From Fidelibacterota bacterium (lineage in GTDB: Bacteria; Fidelibacterota; Marinisomatia; Marinisomatales; UBA8229), in the NCBI GenBank assembly GCA_003535775.1, contig DPYO01000067.1, positions 3,290 to 11,319 of the forward strand: a stretch of DNA of 8,030 bases, given 5' to 3'. Below the pieces are notes generated by a model. That model ran no database searches. It saw nothing but the letters and a program-made list of their open reading frames with translations, and was not told the DNA's origin. The position numbers were made by a program, and so were the translations under genes. Shown one piece after another: positions 1 to 7,068 of this stretch; within the stretch, counting starts at the first letter, position 1, and every line of letters starts with the position of its first letter.

Positions 1-177
1 TATTATTGGATGGGCCGCGCATATGAGAAAAAAGATGATGGCGACTTTGAGCTCATAGTTGAAGCATATGAAAATGCATTAAAAGGCAACCTTAATCCTG
101 AACTAAAAACAGAAGTAGAAAATTGTTTAGCTACTGTAAAAATACGTCAAAAAACACATGAAAGTTTTTGGAAATAG
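1..177 (+). CDS. C-terminal end of a TPR-like protein (5' partial)
   Basis: Frame 1 is open from the first base and ends at TAG 175-177, giving 58 visible residues; the start lies outside the window. The visible part begins YYWMGRAYEKK and continues with an IVEAYENAL stretch. This matches the helix A / helix B pattern of a tetratricopeptide repeat (W/G/Y early, then A-Y-x-x-A-L about 20 residues later). It is followed by a charged tail ending in ESFWK. TPR proteins are generally protein-protein interaction scaffolds, and no specific role can be given from one repeat. The next gene is about 270 bp downstream, so it is probably not tightly co-transcribed with the comEC cluster. The open frame is certain; the TPR assignment is moderate because only one repeat is visible. 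Confidence 0.7.
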   Translation, partial: YYWMGRAYEKKDDGDFELIVEAYENALKGNLNPELKTEVENCLATVKIRQKTHESFWK

Positions 178-249
178 GTAAAATTGGATGTGATTATTCA
201 AGTTATTACAGAAAAATAACGACTTGGATAAATAGTTTATTTTAGAACA

Positions 250-395
250 ATGAAACGAAGACAATTAAAGATTAAAAACTACATCTGACCTTCTACAAAA
301 AAGCTGTTCTCTGCTTTCTGGTTGTCCTTGTAGTTATTGATTGGATTCTCGGTTACTTTAGATATAATATCAATTTATCTTTTATTTTTATATAA
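250..395 (+). pseudogene. Possible frameshifted small membrane protein gene
   Basis: An ATG at 250 opens a 12-codon reading MKRRQLKIKNYI that stops at TGA 286-288. Shifting by one base, the frame starting at 288 reads TFYKKAVLCFLVVLVVIDWI and continues to a TAA at 393-395. Joined by a one-base shift between about 273 and 288, the two halves make a roughly 47-residue protein with a basic N-terminus and one hydrophobic span, the architecture of a small single-pass membrane protein. No family is recognised. The neighbouring comEC is also frameshifted, so decay in the same stretch is plausible. Equally, this could be chance hydrophobic translation of T-rich intergenic DNA. Confidence 0.25.
341..368 (+). 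promoter_or_regulatory. Weak sigma70-like promoter candidate upstream of comEC
   Basis: A perfect TATAAT at 363-368 is preceded, 16 bp upstream, by TTGGAT (341-346), a poor -35 match. Another -35-like TTGATT at 337-342 would be 20 bp away. The predicted start near 375 would leave a leader of about 75 nt before the comEC start. AT-rich DNA gives such matches by chance, and the site overlaps the possible small gene at 250-395. Confidence 0.25.
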
Positions 396-449
396 GTAAC
401 TATATATCCGTGGGATAGTGTGGAAAGACACAATTAATTTTTGGCTCAC

Positions 450-2822
450 ATGAGAATCAAATTACTGATCTCTCATTTCAGGCGATATCCCATGGCGTGG
501 CTCTCCATTGCCTTCGTTTCAGGAATTTTGAATGCTTTTTTGCTGCACTATACATTGTATGCCTTAATCACATCTGTTTTCTTTTTTCTGTTTTTACTTA
601 AATCCAAAACTGATAACGCCTTCATCCTGTTTCTTTTGCTTACAATGTGGAACATTGGCTGGGCATACCATTCTTTTAGATTAGATATCATGGATGAAAA
701 AGGCGGTCTTGCGGATCATTTCAGTGATTATGATGTCTCCTTTAAAGGGGTTCTGCTTTCAAAAGGTGAAACTCAGTCAGGGCAAAGGCTCCTTTTGTAA
801 AACAGCCTGCTTTCATCAGAAACAATGTATACAACAGGGGATATCCAGTATTTTATTTATTCATCAAATAGTACCATAGGTTCAATAGGCGATACGATCG
901 CAGGGAAAGGAATTTTCCTTGCCTTTTTTGGGAAAAGAAACCCGGGGGATTTTGATTTCCGTTTATTTAATTACAGGAAAGGTATCTTCGGAAAAATTTA
1001 CCAGGATGATGAGACAGAGCTTTTCATAACTGAACCAGAAGGTGGAGTCATTTATCTTCATTAGCTGATATACGAAATTCAGTAAGGTCAATCTTTTCCC
1101 GAAAAACCGATCGTGATGTTTCCGGTCTTCTGTCTGCGCTGATTCTTGGGGATAAATCCTCCGTAGATACTGAGCTGAAAGATGCCTTTATCGAGACCGG
1201 GGTTATTCATGTCCTGGCAGTATCCGGTCTCCATGTGGGATATGTTTTGATCATTCTTTTGTTTTTTTCAAAAATCTTCAGGATTCCCTTGGGGTGGGAC
1301 AGGCTGGGGATCATTCTTGGCTTAGGAGGATTTGTCCTGTTAACAGGAGGAAAGGCCAGTGTTATCAGGGCTTCCATCATGGCTGGGCTCTATGTTTTGG
1401 CCCCTATCTTGAACCGACCGATTAATGCGTGGAATATTATATCATCTGCTGGATTTTTAATTCTCTTATGGAACCCAGCACTGATCGCAGATACTGGTTT
1501 TTTTACTGAGTTTCGTTGCCGTTATTTCAATTGTCTTCTTTTTAGGAATATTCGAAAATATTCTTCCGGAAAAACTCAAAGTAAGTCACGTTAATAATGG
1601 TGCAGTGAGATTCATCTGGGGCCTTTTCCTTGTTTCCGTTTCTGCCCAAATTGGGACCCTTCCATTTACAGCCTAGTATTTTGGTCGTATTCCTATCATT
1701 TCACTCATTGCTAATGTTATAATAGTTCCCCTTATTGGAATCCTGGTTGCACTGGGATTTGCGATACTATTGCTGGGATGGATTCCCTTTTTAAGCTCTG
1801 GATGGGCGGGATCAGCTTGGATTATAACAAAGTGTATCCAATGGTGTTCAGGTTTTTTTTCATCCGTTCCATTTGCTTCTATTCCAATACAGGGTCTTCA
1901 TTTGGTTAATTTTATTCTCTACTTTCTGCTCATTGTATTTCTGTTTATGGTCTTTCAAAAACGGTTTATGGGGAAAGCCGTACTAACAGGCCTTTTAATG
2001 ATAACCATTAGTATATGGGCATGGAGTCTGGAAAAAAAAGGTCTGGATATACTATTTTTGGATGTAGGGCAGGGTGATTCAGCTATTATTCAGTTTGAAA
2101 ATGGAAAAACAATGCTTGTGGATGCAGGACAGCGTAACTGGAGCAGAGATTATGGAGAGAAGGTTGTGATTCCATCAGCCAGATATTTGGGAGTGAAGCG
2201 GTTCAACTGGGTGGTTATGACCCATCCTCACAGCGATCATATTGGGGGCCTAGTTTCTGTCCTTGAAGCTGTACCTGTTGATACAGTTTGGGATATATTT
2301 TCAGAATATGGTTCCTAGACATATAACCAAGTTCTTGAATTATTGAAACAAAAAGGTGTTGTCTACCATCAGCCAAATCGTGGAGAAACAATTTTTATTG
2401 ATGAGAAAACCTCATTGCAGATTTTTGCTCCAGATTCTACCATAGTGAAAAATGAACATAACGTAAACAATATGAGCATTGTTTTCCGATTGATTCATGG
2501 CAAGGTAACTGTGCTTTTCACCGGGGACCTGGAAAAAGAAGGAGATCATTTGCTTTTATCTCTCCAATCGTATTTAGATTCTGATGTTTTAAAAGTAGCT
2601 CATCACGGCTCAATAACAAGCACAACTCAACCTTTGCTGGACATGATCACACCTGAACTTGCAGTAATTTCAGTAGGAAGAAAGAATAAATTCAAGCATC
2701 CTTCACCGGTTGTCATACAGCGATTTCTTGATGCAAATGTCCGAATCTTCCGTACGGATAGAGATGGTGCAATCTGGCTGAACTCAGACGGGAATTCAAT
2801 TAAGGAATTCGCATGGCGCTGA
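450..2822 (+). pseudogene. comEC: ComEC/Rec2 competence DNA-uptake channel, disrupted by 3 stops and 2 frameshifts
   Basis: ComEC forms the inner-membrane channel that takes up single-stranded DNA during natural transformation. An intact version would be about 790 aa, normal for the family. The start is ATG 450 (TTG 441 is possible; the frame is closed by TAA at 435). In order, the remains show: an N-terminal hydrophobic region; a DUF4131-like segment with NPGDFDFRLFNYRKGI near 940-990; the competence hallmark HVLAVSGLHVGYV near 1208-1246; further membrane segments with IANVIIVPLIG near 1708-1740; then a metallo-beta-lactamase domain with LDVGQGDS (about 2060-2083) and the metal-binding HPHSDH (about 2223-2240), plus FTGDLE and KVAHHGS further on. 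Lesions: in-frame TAA 798-800; net -1 shift between 1034 and 1064; +1 shift in a seven-T run at 1498-1504; TAG 1674-1676; TAG 2316-2318. The two shifts cancel, so the first and last parts share a frame. No single surviving piece keeps a complete domain set. The tail overlaps rnhB by 10 bp. Confidence 0.93.
2802..2806 (+). promoter_or_regulatory. Ribosome binding site for rnhB-yraN
   Basis: AAGGA lies 6 nt before ATG 2813, inside the final codons of comEC. It is the only clear Shine-Dalgarno match in front of a gene in this window. It supports the chosen start, and it would let the downstream gene be translated independently of the broken comEC frame. Confidence 0.6.
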
Positions 2823-3745
2823 TTGCCGGTGTAGATGAAGCGGGCCGGGGTCCTCTGGCAGGCCCTGTAGCAGCTGCAGCGGTCATTCTCCCTGAAGATC
2901 ATTCCATAGCTGGGCTTAACGATTCAAAAAAGTTGTCTCCTAAAAAACGTGAAATGCTCTATGACGAGATAATGAATCAGGCCCTTGCGGTGGGAATCGG
3001 CACTGTAGATGAGAAAACCATTGATCATGTGAATATTTTGAACGGAACGTACAAGGCGATGCACATGGCTCTTGGGGATTTAGATGTCCAGCCGGATCAC
3101 GCATTAATTGACGGATTTCCTCTCCCGGACCAGATCATCCCCAATAAAGGAATAATCAAGGGAGATGAGAAGATAGAAGTCATCCAGGCTGCTTCTATTA
3201 TCGCAAAGGTTACACGAGATAGAATTATGGATAAATACGATATTATTTTCCCTGAATACGGTTTTTCCGGCAACAAGGGTTACGGAACGGTCAAACATAT
3301 GGATGCTTTAAAAAAGTGGAAAGCGACTCCGATTCACCGGAAGTCATTCAAACCTGTTAGAGATAATTTTCCCACTATATCCTGGTATAGGAAACATCGC
3401 CGAATTGGCTGGATCGGAGAGAAACTGGCAGCACTTTTCCTTATGAAAAAGTGTTATAAAATTATATCGATAAATGAATATTCCGCACCTTATGGGGAGC
3501 TTGACCTAATCACTGAAAAAAATGATGAAATTATTTTCGTAGAAGTAAAAACAGTTTCAAAGGAACAATTAGGTTCGCCGGAATTAAAAATTGATTCTGA
3601 GAAAATCTCAAAACTGGAAAAAGCAATTGACTCATATTTAATGAAAAATGATATAACGAGAGATATTCGACTGGATATTATCACAGTATTTTTAAGAAAG
3701 GGCAGACCCATTATAAATCATTATAAAGGAATTGAAATTTGTTGA
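2813..3745 (+). CDS. rnhB: Fused ribonuclease HII and YraN/UPF0102 nuclease-like protein
   Basis: A single 310-aa ORF carries two families. Residues 1 to about 183 are RNase HII, which cuts RNA in RNA/DNA hybrids and starts removal of misincorporated ribonucleotides. The four acidic catalytic residues are all present: D8 and E9 in GVDEAGRGPLAGP, D100 in LIDG, and D118 in KGDEK, with the same 18-residue spacing between the last two as in E. coli (D108/D126). The conserved AASIIAKVTRD stretch and GYGT follow. Residues about 190-310 match the UPF0102/YraN family, a restriction-endonuclease-like fold: GEKLAALFL (E203), N221, GELDLI (D231) and FVEVKT (E244, K246) form a PD-(D/E)xK-type set. RNase HII alone is about 200 aa and YraN about 120 aa, so both are full length, joined by a short linker (about 183-196). 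The start is ATG 2813 with AAGGA upstream, overlapping comEC by 10 bp. rnhB and yraN are often adjacent in bacteria; here they are one protein. The symbol covers only the first half. Confidence 0.95.
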   Translation: MALIAGVDEAGRGPLAGPVAAAAVILPEDHSIAGLNDSKKLSPKKREMLYDEIMNQALAVGIGTVDEKTIDHVNILNGTYKAMHMALGDLDVQPDHALIDGFPLPDQIIPNKGIIKGDEKIEVIQAASIIAKVTRDRIMDKYDIIFPEYGFSGNKGYGTVKHMDALKKWKATPIHRKSFKPVRDNFPTISWYRKHRRIGWIGEKLAALFLMKKCYKIISINEYSAPYGELDLITEKNDEIIFVEVKTVSKEQLGSPELKIDSEKISKLEKAIDSYLMKNDITRDIRLDIITVFLRKGRPIINHYKGIEIC

Positions 3746-3805
3746 TATTTCAATATTGCATCACACATAACCTTTGTAAATTAATTTGGATGAATCGTAA
3801 ATAAG

Positions 3806-4807
3806 ATGCTGAAAAAATCAAAGAAAATCATTCGAGAGGCCTGGTCACTGGCAACACTGGTATTGATTGTATTCCTCCTGAAAGTTACAATTGTCGAAGC
3901 CTATATTGTGCCCACCGGCAGTATGGAAGACACCATCATGACGGGAGATTTTCTCATAGGAAGTCGGTTTAATTATGGAATGCGATCTCCAGATTGGATC
4001 GGGATTCCCTACACAGATAAAGGATTTGATATACCCTATATTCGCTTTCCAAAATTCAAAGATCCAAGACAGGGGGATGTTATTATCTTTAAATACCCGA
4101 GAGACAGGTACTATAAGTATGTAAAACGATGTATAGCCGAACCAGGTGACAGTGTAAAAATTGATGCAAGAAAAGTTTTTGTAAATGGTATTGAATATCC
4201 ATTATCGGAAAATGGGAAATTCGTTTCGCCGATGATGCCGGAAGGTTTTCAACAAAACAGGATGTTCCATAGTAGTTTTGGAATAAATAAAGATCATTTT
4301 AAAACGTTTCGTATCCCTAAAAAAGGGGATCACTACACAATTGTTGACGGCATGCCATTTATTAATGGCAAAAAATTAGATTGGCGTTTTCTTTTACCTT
4401 TGATCCTCCTTGATGGTCATTCGGCCACATTGGAAAATCAAGCAGTTGCATATCATTTCACTATGACTGATCCAAATGACCTTTTCCGGCGGAAAGGCAC
4501 GCGGGAGGTGTACAATGATTATTTTCCCAATGGAACTTGGATTAATCCATGGTCAGCTTCAATTAAAGATGAAGATTTTCAATTTTTACATGTTGAGGGA
4601 AAATCTATAAACGAGATGGATTCCTATACCATAAAACAGGATTATTACTGGGCGATGGGTGATAATCGTGATGACAGCCTTGATTCTCGTTTCTGGGGAT
4701 TTGTTCCGTTTAATCATATTCTTGGCGAGGCTCTTTTTGTGTATTTCTCTCTCGATTTGGATACCTGGTTTCCAAGATTCAATCGAATAGCTACAGTATT
4801 GAAATGA
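3806..4807 (+). CDS. lepB: Signal peptidase I with a long inserted region
   Basis: Type I signal peptidase cleaves signal peptides from proteins exported across the inner membrane. It is a membrane serine protease using a Ser/Lys dyad. The 333-aa product has one N-terminal membrane segment (about residues 14-31), then VPTGSMEDTI with the nucleophile S39. KYVKRCIAEPGD follows, with general base K107, and then GDNRDDSLDSRFWG (285-298), the box E signature. The distance from the catalytic Lys to box E is 178 residues, longer than in E. coli LepB (about 127) and far longer than in Bacillus enzymes. The extra part (about 120-275) includes a hydrophobic LLPLILLDGH stretch. ATG 3806 has no clear Shine-Dalgarno; the short upstream in-frame options are closed by stops. 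A 60-bp gap separates it from rnhB-yraN, and co-transcription is likely. It would process the secreted proteins encoded further along this window. Confidence 0.96.
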   Translation: MLKKSKKIIREAWSLATLVLIVFLLKVTIVEAYIVPTGSMEDTIMTGDFLIGSRFNYGMRSPDWIGIPYTDKGFDIPYIRFPKFKDPRQGDVIIFKYPRDRYYKYVKRCIAEPGDSVKIDARKVFVNGIEYPLSENGKFVSPMMPEGFQQNRMFHSSFGINKDHFKTFRIPKKGDHYTIVDGMPFINGKKLDWRFLLPLILLDGHSATLENQAVAYHFTMTDPNDLFRRKGTREVYNDYFPNGTWINPWSASIKDEDFQFLHVEGKSINEMDSYTIKQDYYWAMGDNRDDSLDSRFWGFVPFNHILGEALFVYFSLDLDTWFPRFNRIATVLK

Positions 4808-4897
4808 TATTTTTCACCTTGCCTGTTCTTTCCAATGATGTGTATTTTTCCGAACGTTCAAAAGTGTAACCGTAATGAAACCTGAAGTAGAAATAAA

Positions 4898-5611
4898 ATG
4901 AAACTCTGCCTACATCTTATTATACTCATAATACCATTGACCCTGGCAATTTCTCAAGAAGTTACAGGGGATTCTCTAACGGGCACAGTTGTAGGAATTG
5001 ATGAAGACACATCGGCTGTTAAGGAAGTAATACCTGATACCTTAACACTTCATCCGGAAATAATGGGGCTTGATTATGGATATAAAGGATATATCTGGGG
5101 GAGTCCAAAGGGCACAATCCCCCAAATGCCTTATATGAATTCTTATGAATTGAACATTGACAGCTCTTCGGTTATATTTTCTGGAAATCTGGGACCTGAT
5201 GAGGTAACGATGGAGTACGTTTTTGGAGATAGCGGATTATGGAAAGTGGAAATTAGTTATGTGGTAGATCCCAATGATCTGGATAGGCAAATCCATGACT
5301 TTCATAGAGTTGCAAACGTTATTACTGAAATTTATGGCCCACCCGTTTCATCTCAACAGATAGAATCGGGCCCTGGCCTATCAAATAATAATGAACCAAC
5401 TATTCATTATTCCAGAGCATTTTTTATGTCTTCCTGGGTTGAAGTACCGAGCCGAATTGAACTAATCTTACATTCTTTGATACAGCTGAATATGCCTGAT
5501 TTTCCAATTATCAATGATAAGACAAGTTTATTGCGACTGGTGTATTACAATCCAGATTATATGCTTCAAACAAATGACGATGAATATCCATCTATCTTTG
5601 ATTTGTATTAA
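4898..5611 (+). CDS. Secreted protein of unknown function
   Basis: A 237-aa protein starts with a typical signal peptide: K2, then a hydrophobic LIILIIPLTLA core and a probable cleavage after AIS (between S19 and Q20). There is no lipobox cysteine, so a soluble periplasmic or exported protein is expected. The mature part has a linker rich in D/T, then a compact domain with GYKGYIWGSPKGT, a VTMEYVFGDSGLWKVEISY stretch and a YGPP motif near residues 145-150. The alternation of a W-G-S-P element, a Y-x-F-x-(D/S)-G-x-L strand and a following helix ending in YG-P resembles small periplasmic beta-helix-beta domains seen in uncharacterised envelope proteins. I cannot name a family. It lies 90 bp after lepB. 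An 8-codon ORF (4875-4901) ends inside its start as ATGA, which could couple translation, though this may be chance. Start ATG 4898 is supported by the signal peptide. Confidence 0.82.
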   Translation: MKLCLHLIILIIPLTLAISQEVTGDSLTGTVVGIDEDTSAVKEVIPDTLTLHPEIMGLDYGYKGYIWGSPKGTIPQMPYMNSYELNIDSSSVIFSGNLGPDEVTMEYVFGDSGLWKVEISYVVDPNDLDRQIHDFHRVANVITEIYGPPVSSQQIESGPGLSNNNEPTIHYSRAFFMSSWVEVPSRIELILHSLIQLNMPDFPIINDKTSLLRLVYYNPDYMLQTNDDEYPSIFDLY

Positions 5612-5691
5612 GTTAAGATGAAAACATTCTGAATACTTGGTTACTGACACTGAATTTTATCCTATTTGTTTATTTGGATTAATTAAATTTT

Positions 5692-6033
5692 ATGAGTATA
5701 AACTTTGACAATAAGGATGATCGTATGGGTTATCTGAATGAAAAGATGGATGACCTTTTAGATGGGATCGATGAACAGTACGGCAAGGCTTTGTTTGATG
5801 AGTTGATAGTAAGATTAAAAAACACCGTTGTTGATTTTAACGAAGAGGTAAAGGGTATGACCAATCAATTAAAATCATCAACTGATAAAAGATCACAATT
5901 AATAGAAAAAATAAAATTATCTATTGATGATGATAGTGAAGAAGAAGCGATTGAAGAACCAGAAACTGAACCAGCTGCCCGTGAACTCACCGAGTGGGAA
6001 AAGCGTTTAGAATCTTTAGAAAATAATAGGTAG
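5692..6033 (+). CDS. Small acidic hypothetical protein, likely coiled-coil
   Basis: A 113-aa soluble protein with no signal peptide or membrane segment. It starts with a charged DNKDDRMGYLNEKMDDLL stretch, has a helical middle (about 25-78) with heptad-like spacing of L/I/V, and then a very acidic segment (DDDSEEEAIEEPETEP, about 79-94). It ends in a short helix, EWEKRLESLENNR. No family is recognised. It sits only 7 bp before the next gene, so the two are very probably one transcript and may work together. ATG 5692 has an AT-rich upstream region without Shine-Dalgarno, as for most genes here. The acidic segment could be a flexible interaction tail; that is inference. Confidence 0.75.
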   Translation: MSINFDNKDDRMGYLNEKMDDLLDGIDEQYGKALFDELIVRLKNTVVDFNEEVKGMTNQLKSSTDKRSQLIEKIKLSIDDDSEEEAIEEPETEPAARELTEWEKRLESLENNR

Positions 6034-6040
6034 AAATCTC

Positions 6041-6571
6041 ATGAGTATTAAAGATAAAATCATTTTTAGTATAATGTTTCTTTTGATTGCCGGCGGTGCA
6101 TATATCCAGTTTAGCTATTTCCAGGCAATGGATCGAATGGCTATGATGGAGGCAGAACAAATCAAGCATGTAGATGAGGTAAACAAAGAATTTAGAGAGG
6201 ATTTAAGAAAATTAAATTTACAATTCATAGGCCGCGGAAAACATCTACGAAAAGCTCAGGAAGATATTATTGCCAATACGGAGTTGATTCATTCTACAGC
6301 CGATTCATTGGGTGCCTTAATTGAAGAGGTTGCATTTAATTTAAGTGAACTAGATCGGGAAGTTCAAAAACATTTCAGATCAATTGAAGAGGAGATCAGT
6401 GATTTGAAAGACGATTTCAAAACCGAACGGAGAAAAAATTCACGGAAATTATCAGATATAGATCAATTGATCACTACCTTACAGAATGATCTAAAAGAAA
6501 TTGAAAATTTAAGCCTCATTCAAAAGGAAAAGGCCAAAGCGAAAGCTGAATCTGAAAAGAATAAACAATAG
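6041..6571 (+). CDS. Membrane-anchored coiled-coil protein
   Basis: A 176-aa protein with a short basic N-terminus (MSIKDK), one hydrophobic span (about residues 7-25: IIFSIMFLLIAGGAYIQF) and then almost entirely charged helical sequence to a Lys/Ala-rich tail ending KAKAESEKNKQ. Leu/Ile residues recur with heptad spacing through about 35-165, so a long coiled coil is predicted. The basic N-terminus suggests N-in topology, with the coiled coil on the outer side of the inner membrane. There is no catalytic motif and no recognised family. An AGGT about 10 nt before ATG 6041 is a weak ribosome site. The 7-bp gap from the acidic protein upstream suggests an operon pair: one soluble, one anchored coiled coil, possibly partners. 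After its TAG stop there is a long non-coding stretch, so this is probably the last gene of the transcript. Confidence 0.78.
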   Translation: MSIKDKIIFSIMFLLIAGGAYIQFSYFQAMDRMAMMEAEQIKHVDEVNKEFREDLRKLNLQFIGRGKHLRKAQEDIIANTELIHSTADSLGALIEEVAFNLSELDREVQKHFRSIEEEISDLKDDFKTERRKNSRKLSDIDQLITTLQNDLKEIENLSLIQKEKAKAKAESEKNKQ

Positions 6572-6735
6572 TCTGTATTATATTTGAATGAAAATGTACT
6601 TGGTATGTGAGTCTTTAGATTCCTTCCCCATTTTTAACTTAAAGTAGTTCTTTATATCATATGAGTATAATCTTAAAAGTGTGTTGGTTATATCCAATAA
6701 TTACTGAGAGAAAATTTACTATATAGAAAAAATTT

Positions 6736-6781
6736 GGGGTAGACTTCACAATGACCTCGGGACAAGGTGAACGTCTACCCC
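6736..6781. other. Strong stem-loop of unknown role
   Basis: GGGGTAGAC (6736-6744) pairs perfectly with GTCTACCCC (6773-6781), and directly inside it TTCAC (6745-6749) pairs with GTGAA (6767-6771). Together they give a 14-bp stem with a single bulged C at 6772 and a 17-nt loop. The + strand side downstream is C-rich, not a T-run. On the - strand the stem is followed by AAA then six Ts (the A-run 6727-6732), so it would fit a rho-independent terminator for - strand transcription, yet no - strand gene is visible. Alternatives are a structured RNA, a repeat element or a site bound by protein. Confidence 0.55.
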
Positions 6782-6918
6782 CTTCCACATACCAAAGGCA
6801 CCAAACCAGCACCTTCATGCGGTAAAGTAATAGTTTAAGCCTGTAAAATGCAATCATTTTTTTAATTCCCAATTTCAATTAATTGGTAATAAGTGATGTG
6901 GAATGTGCCACAGCTCAT

Positions 6919-6947
6919 TTGATATTTGTCTTATAAAGATGTATTAT
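6919..6947 (+). promoter_or_regulatory. Sigma70-type promoter candidate for the cohesin lipoprotein operon
   Basis: TTGATA (6919-6924) and TATTAT (6942-6947) each match the consensus in five of six positions and are separated by exactly 17 bp. Transcription would start near 6954 and leave a leader of about 115 nt before ATG 7069. The leader includes a 12-bp palindrome. The consensus is that of the general housekeeping sigma factor; its use in this phylum is assumed. Confidence 0.45.
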
Positions 6948-7032
6948 CTTATGGCGCATTAGAATATAGAATTTATAATAAAGGTCACATTATGCATTTT
7001 TTTTTATTACTTAGCTCTCATCCAGCTTTATG

Positions 7033-7044
7033 AGGAAATTTCCT
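7033..7044. repeat. Perfect 12-bp palindrome in the leader
   Basis: AGGAAATTTCCT reads identically on both strands and lies 24 bp before ATG 7069. Such a site could be a dimeric regulator's operator. A chance origin in AT-rich DNA cannot be excluded. Confidence 0.35.
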
Positions 7045-7068
7045 TCTTAAAACGTAGTGTATAATGAG

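Larger units (their letters stand above)
6572..7068. other. Non-coding interval with stem-loop, promoter and palindrome
   Basis: About 500 bp without a convincing gene. It contains a strong imperfect stem-loop at 6736-6781, small inverted repeats at 6869-6886 (CCAATT/AATTGG, 6-nt loop) and 6897-6912 (TGTGG/CCACA, 6-nt loop), a promoter candidate at 6919-6947, and a 12-bp palindrome at 7033-7044. Two tiny + strand ORFs (6661-6726, 21 codons; 6992-7033, 13 codons) are too short to claim. The change in protein character on either side suggests this is the border between two transcription units. Confidence 0.7.

Noticed and set aside
694..879. + strand ORF overlapping the first comEC stop
   Set aside because: The comEC motifs continue in the original frame after the stop; this alternative frame carries none of them.
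798..2318. Stop-codon reassignment or programmed readthrough explaining the comEC stops
   Set aside because: TAG and TAA end other intact genes in the window, and two frameshifts would still need explaining.
2627..3711. - strand ORFs at 2627-2902, 3104-3298 and 3490-3711
   Set aside because: They lie antisense to the well-supported comEC tail and rnhB-yraN and show no domain.
6657..6878. - strand 73-codon ORF over the stem-loop
   Set aside because: It has no recognisable domain, runs across a strong inverted repeat, and is opposite to every real gene here; most likely random.
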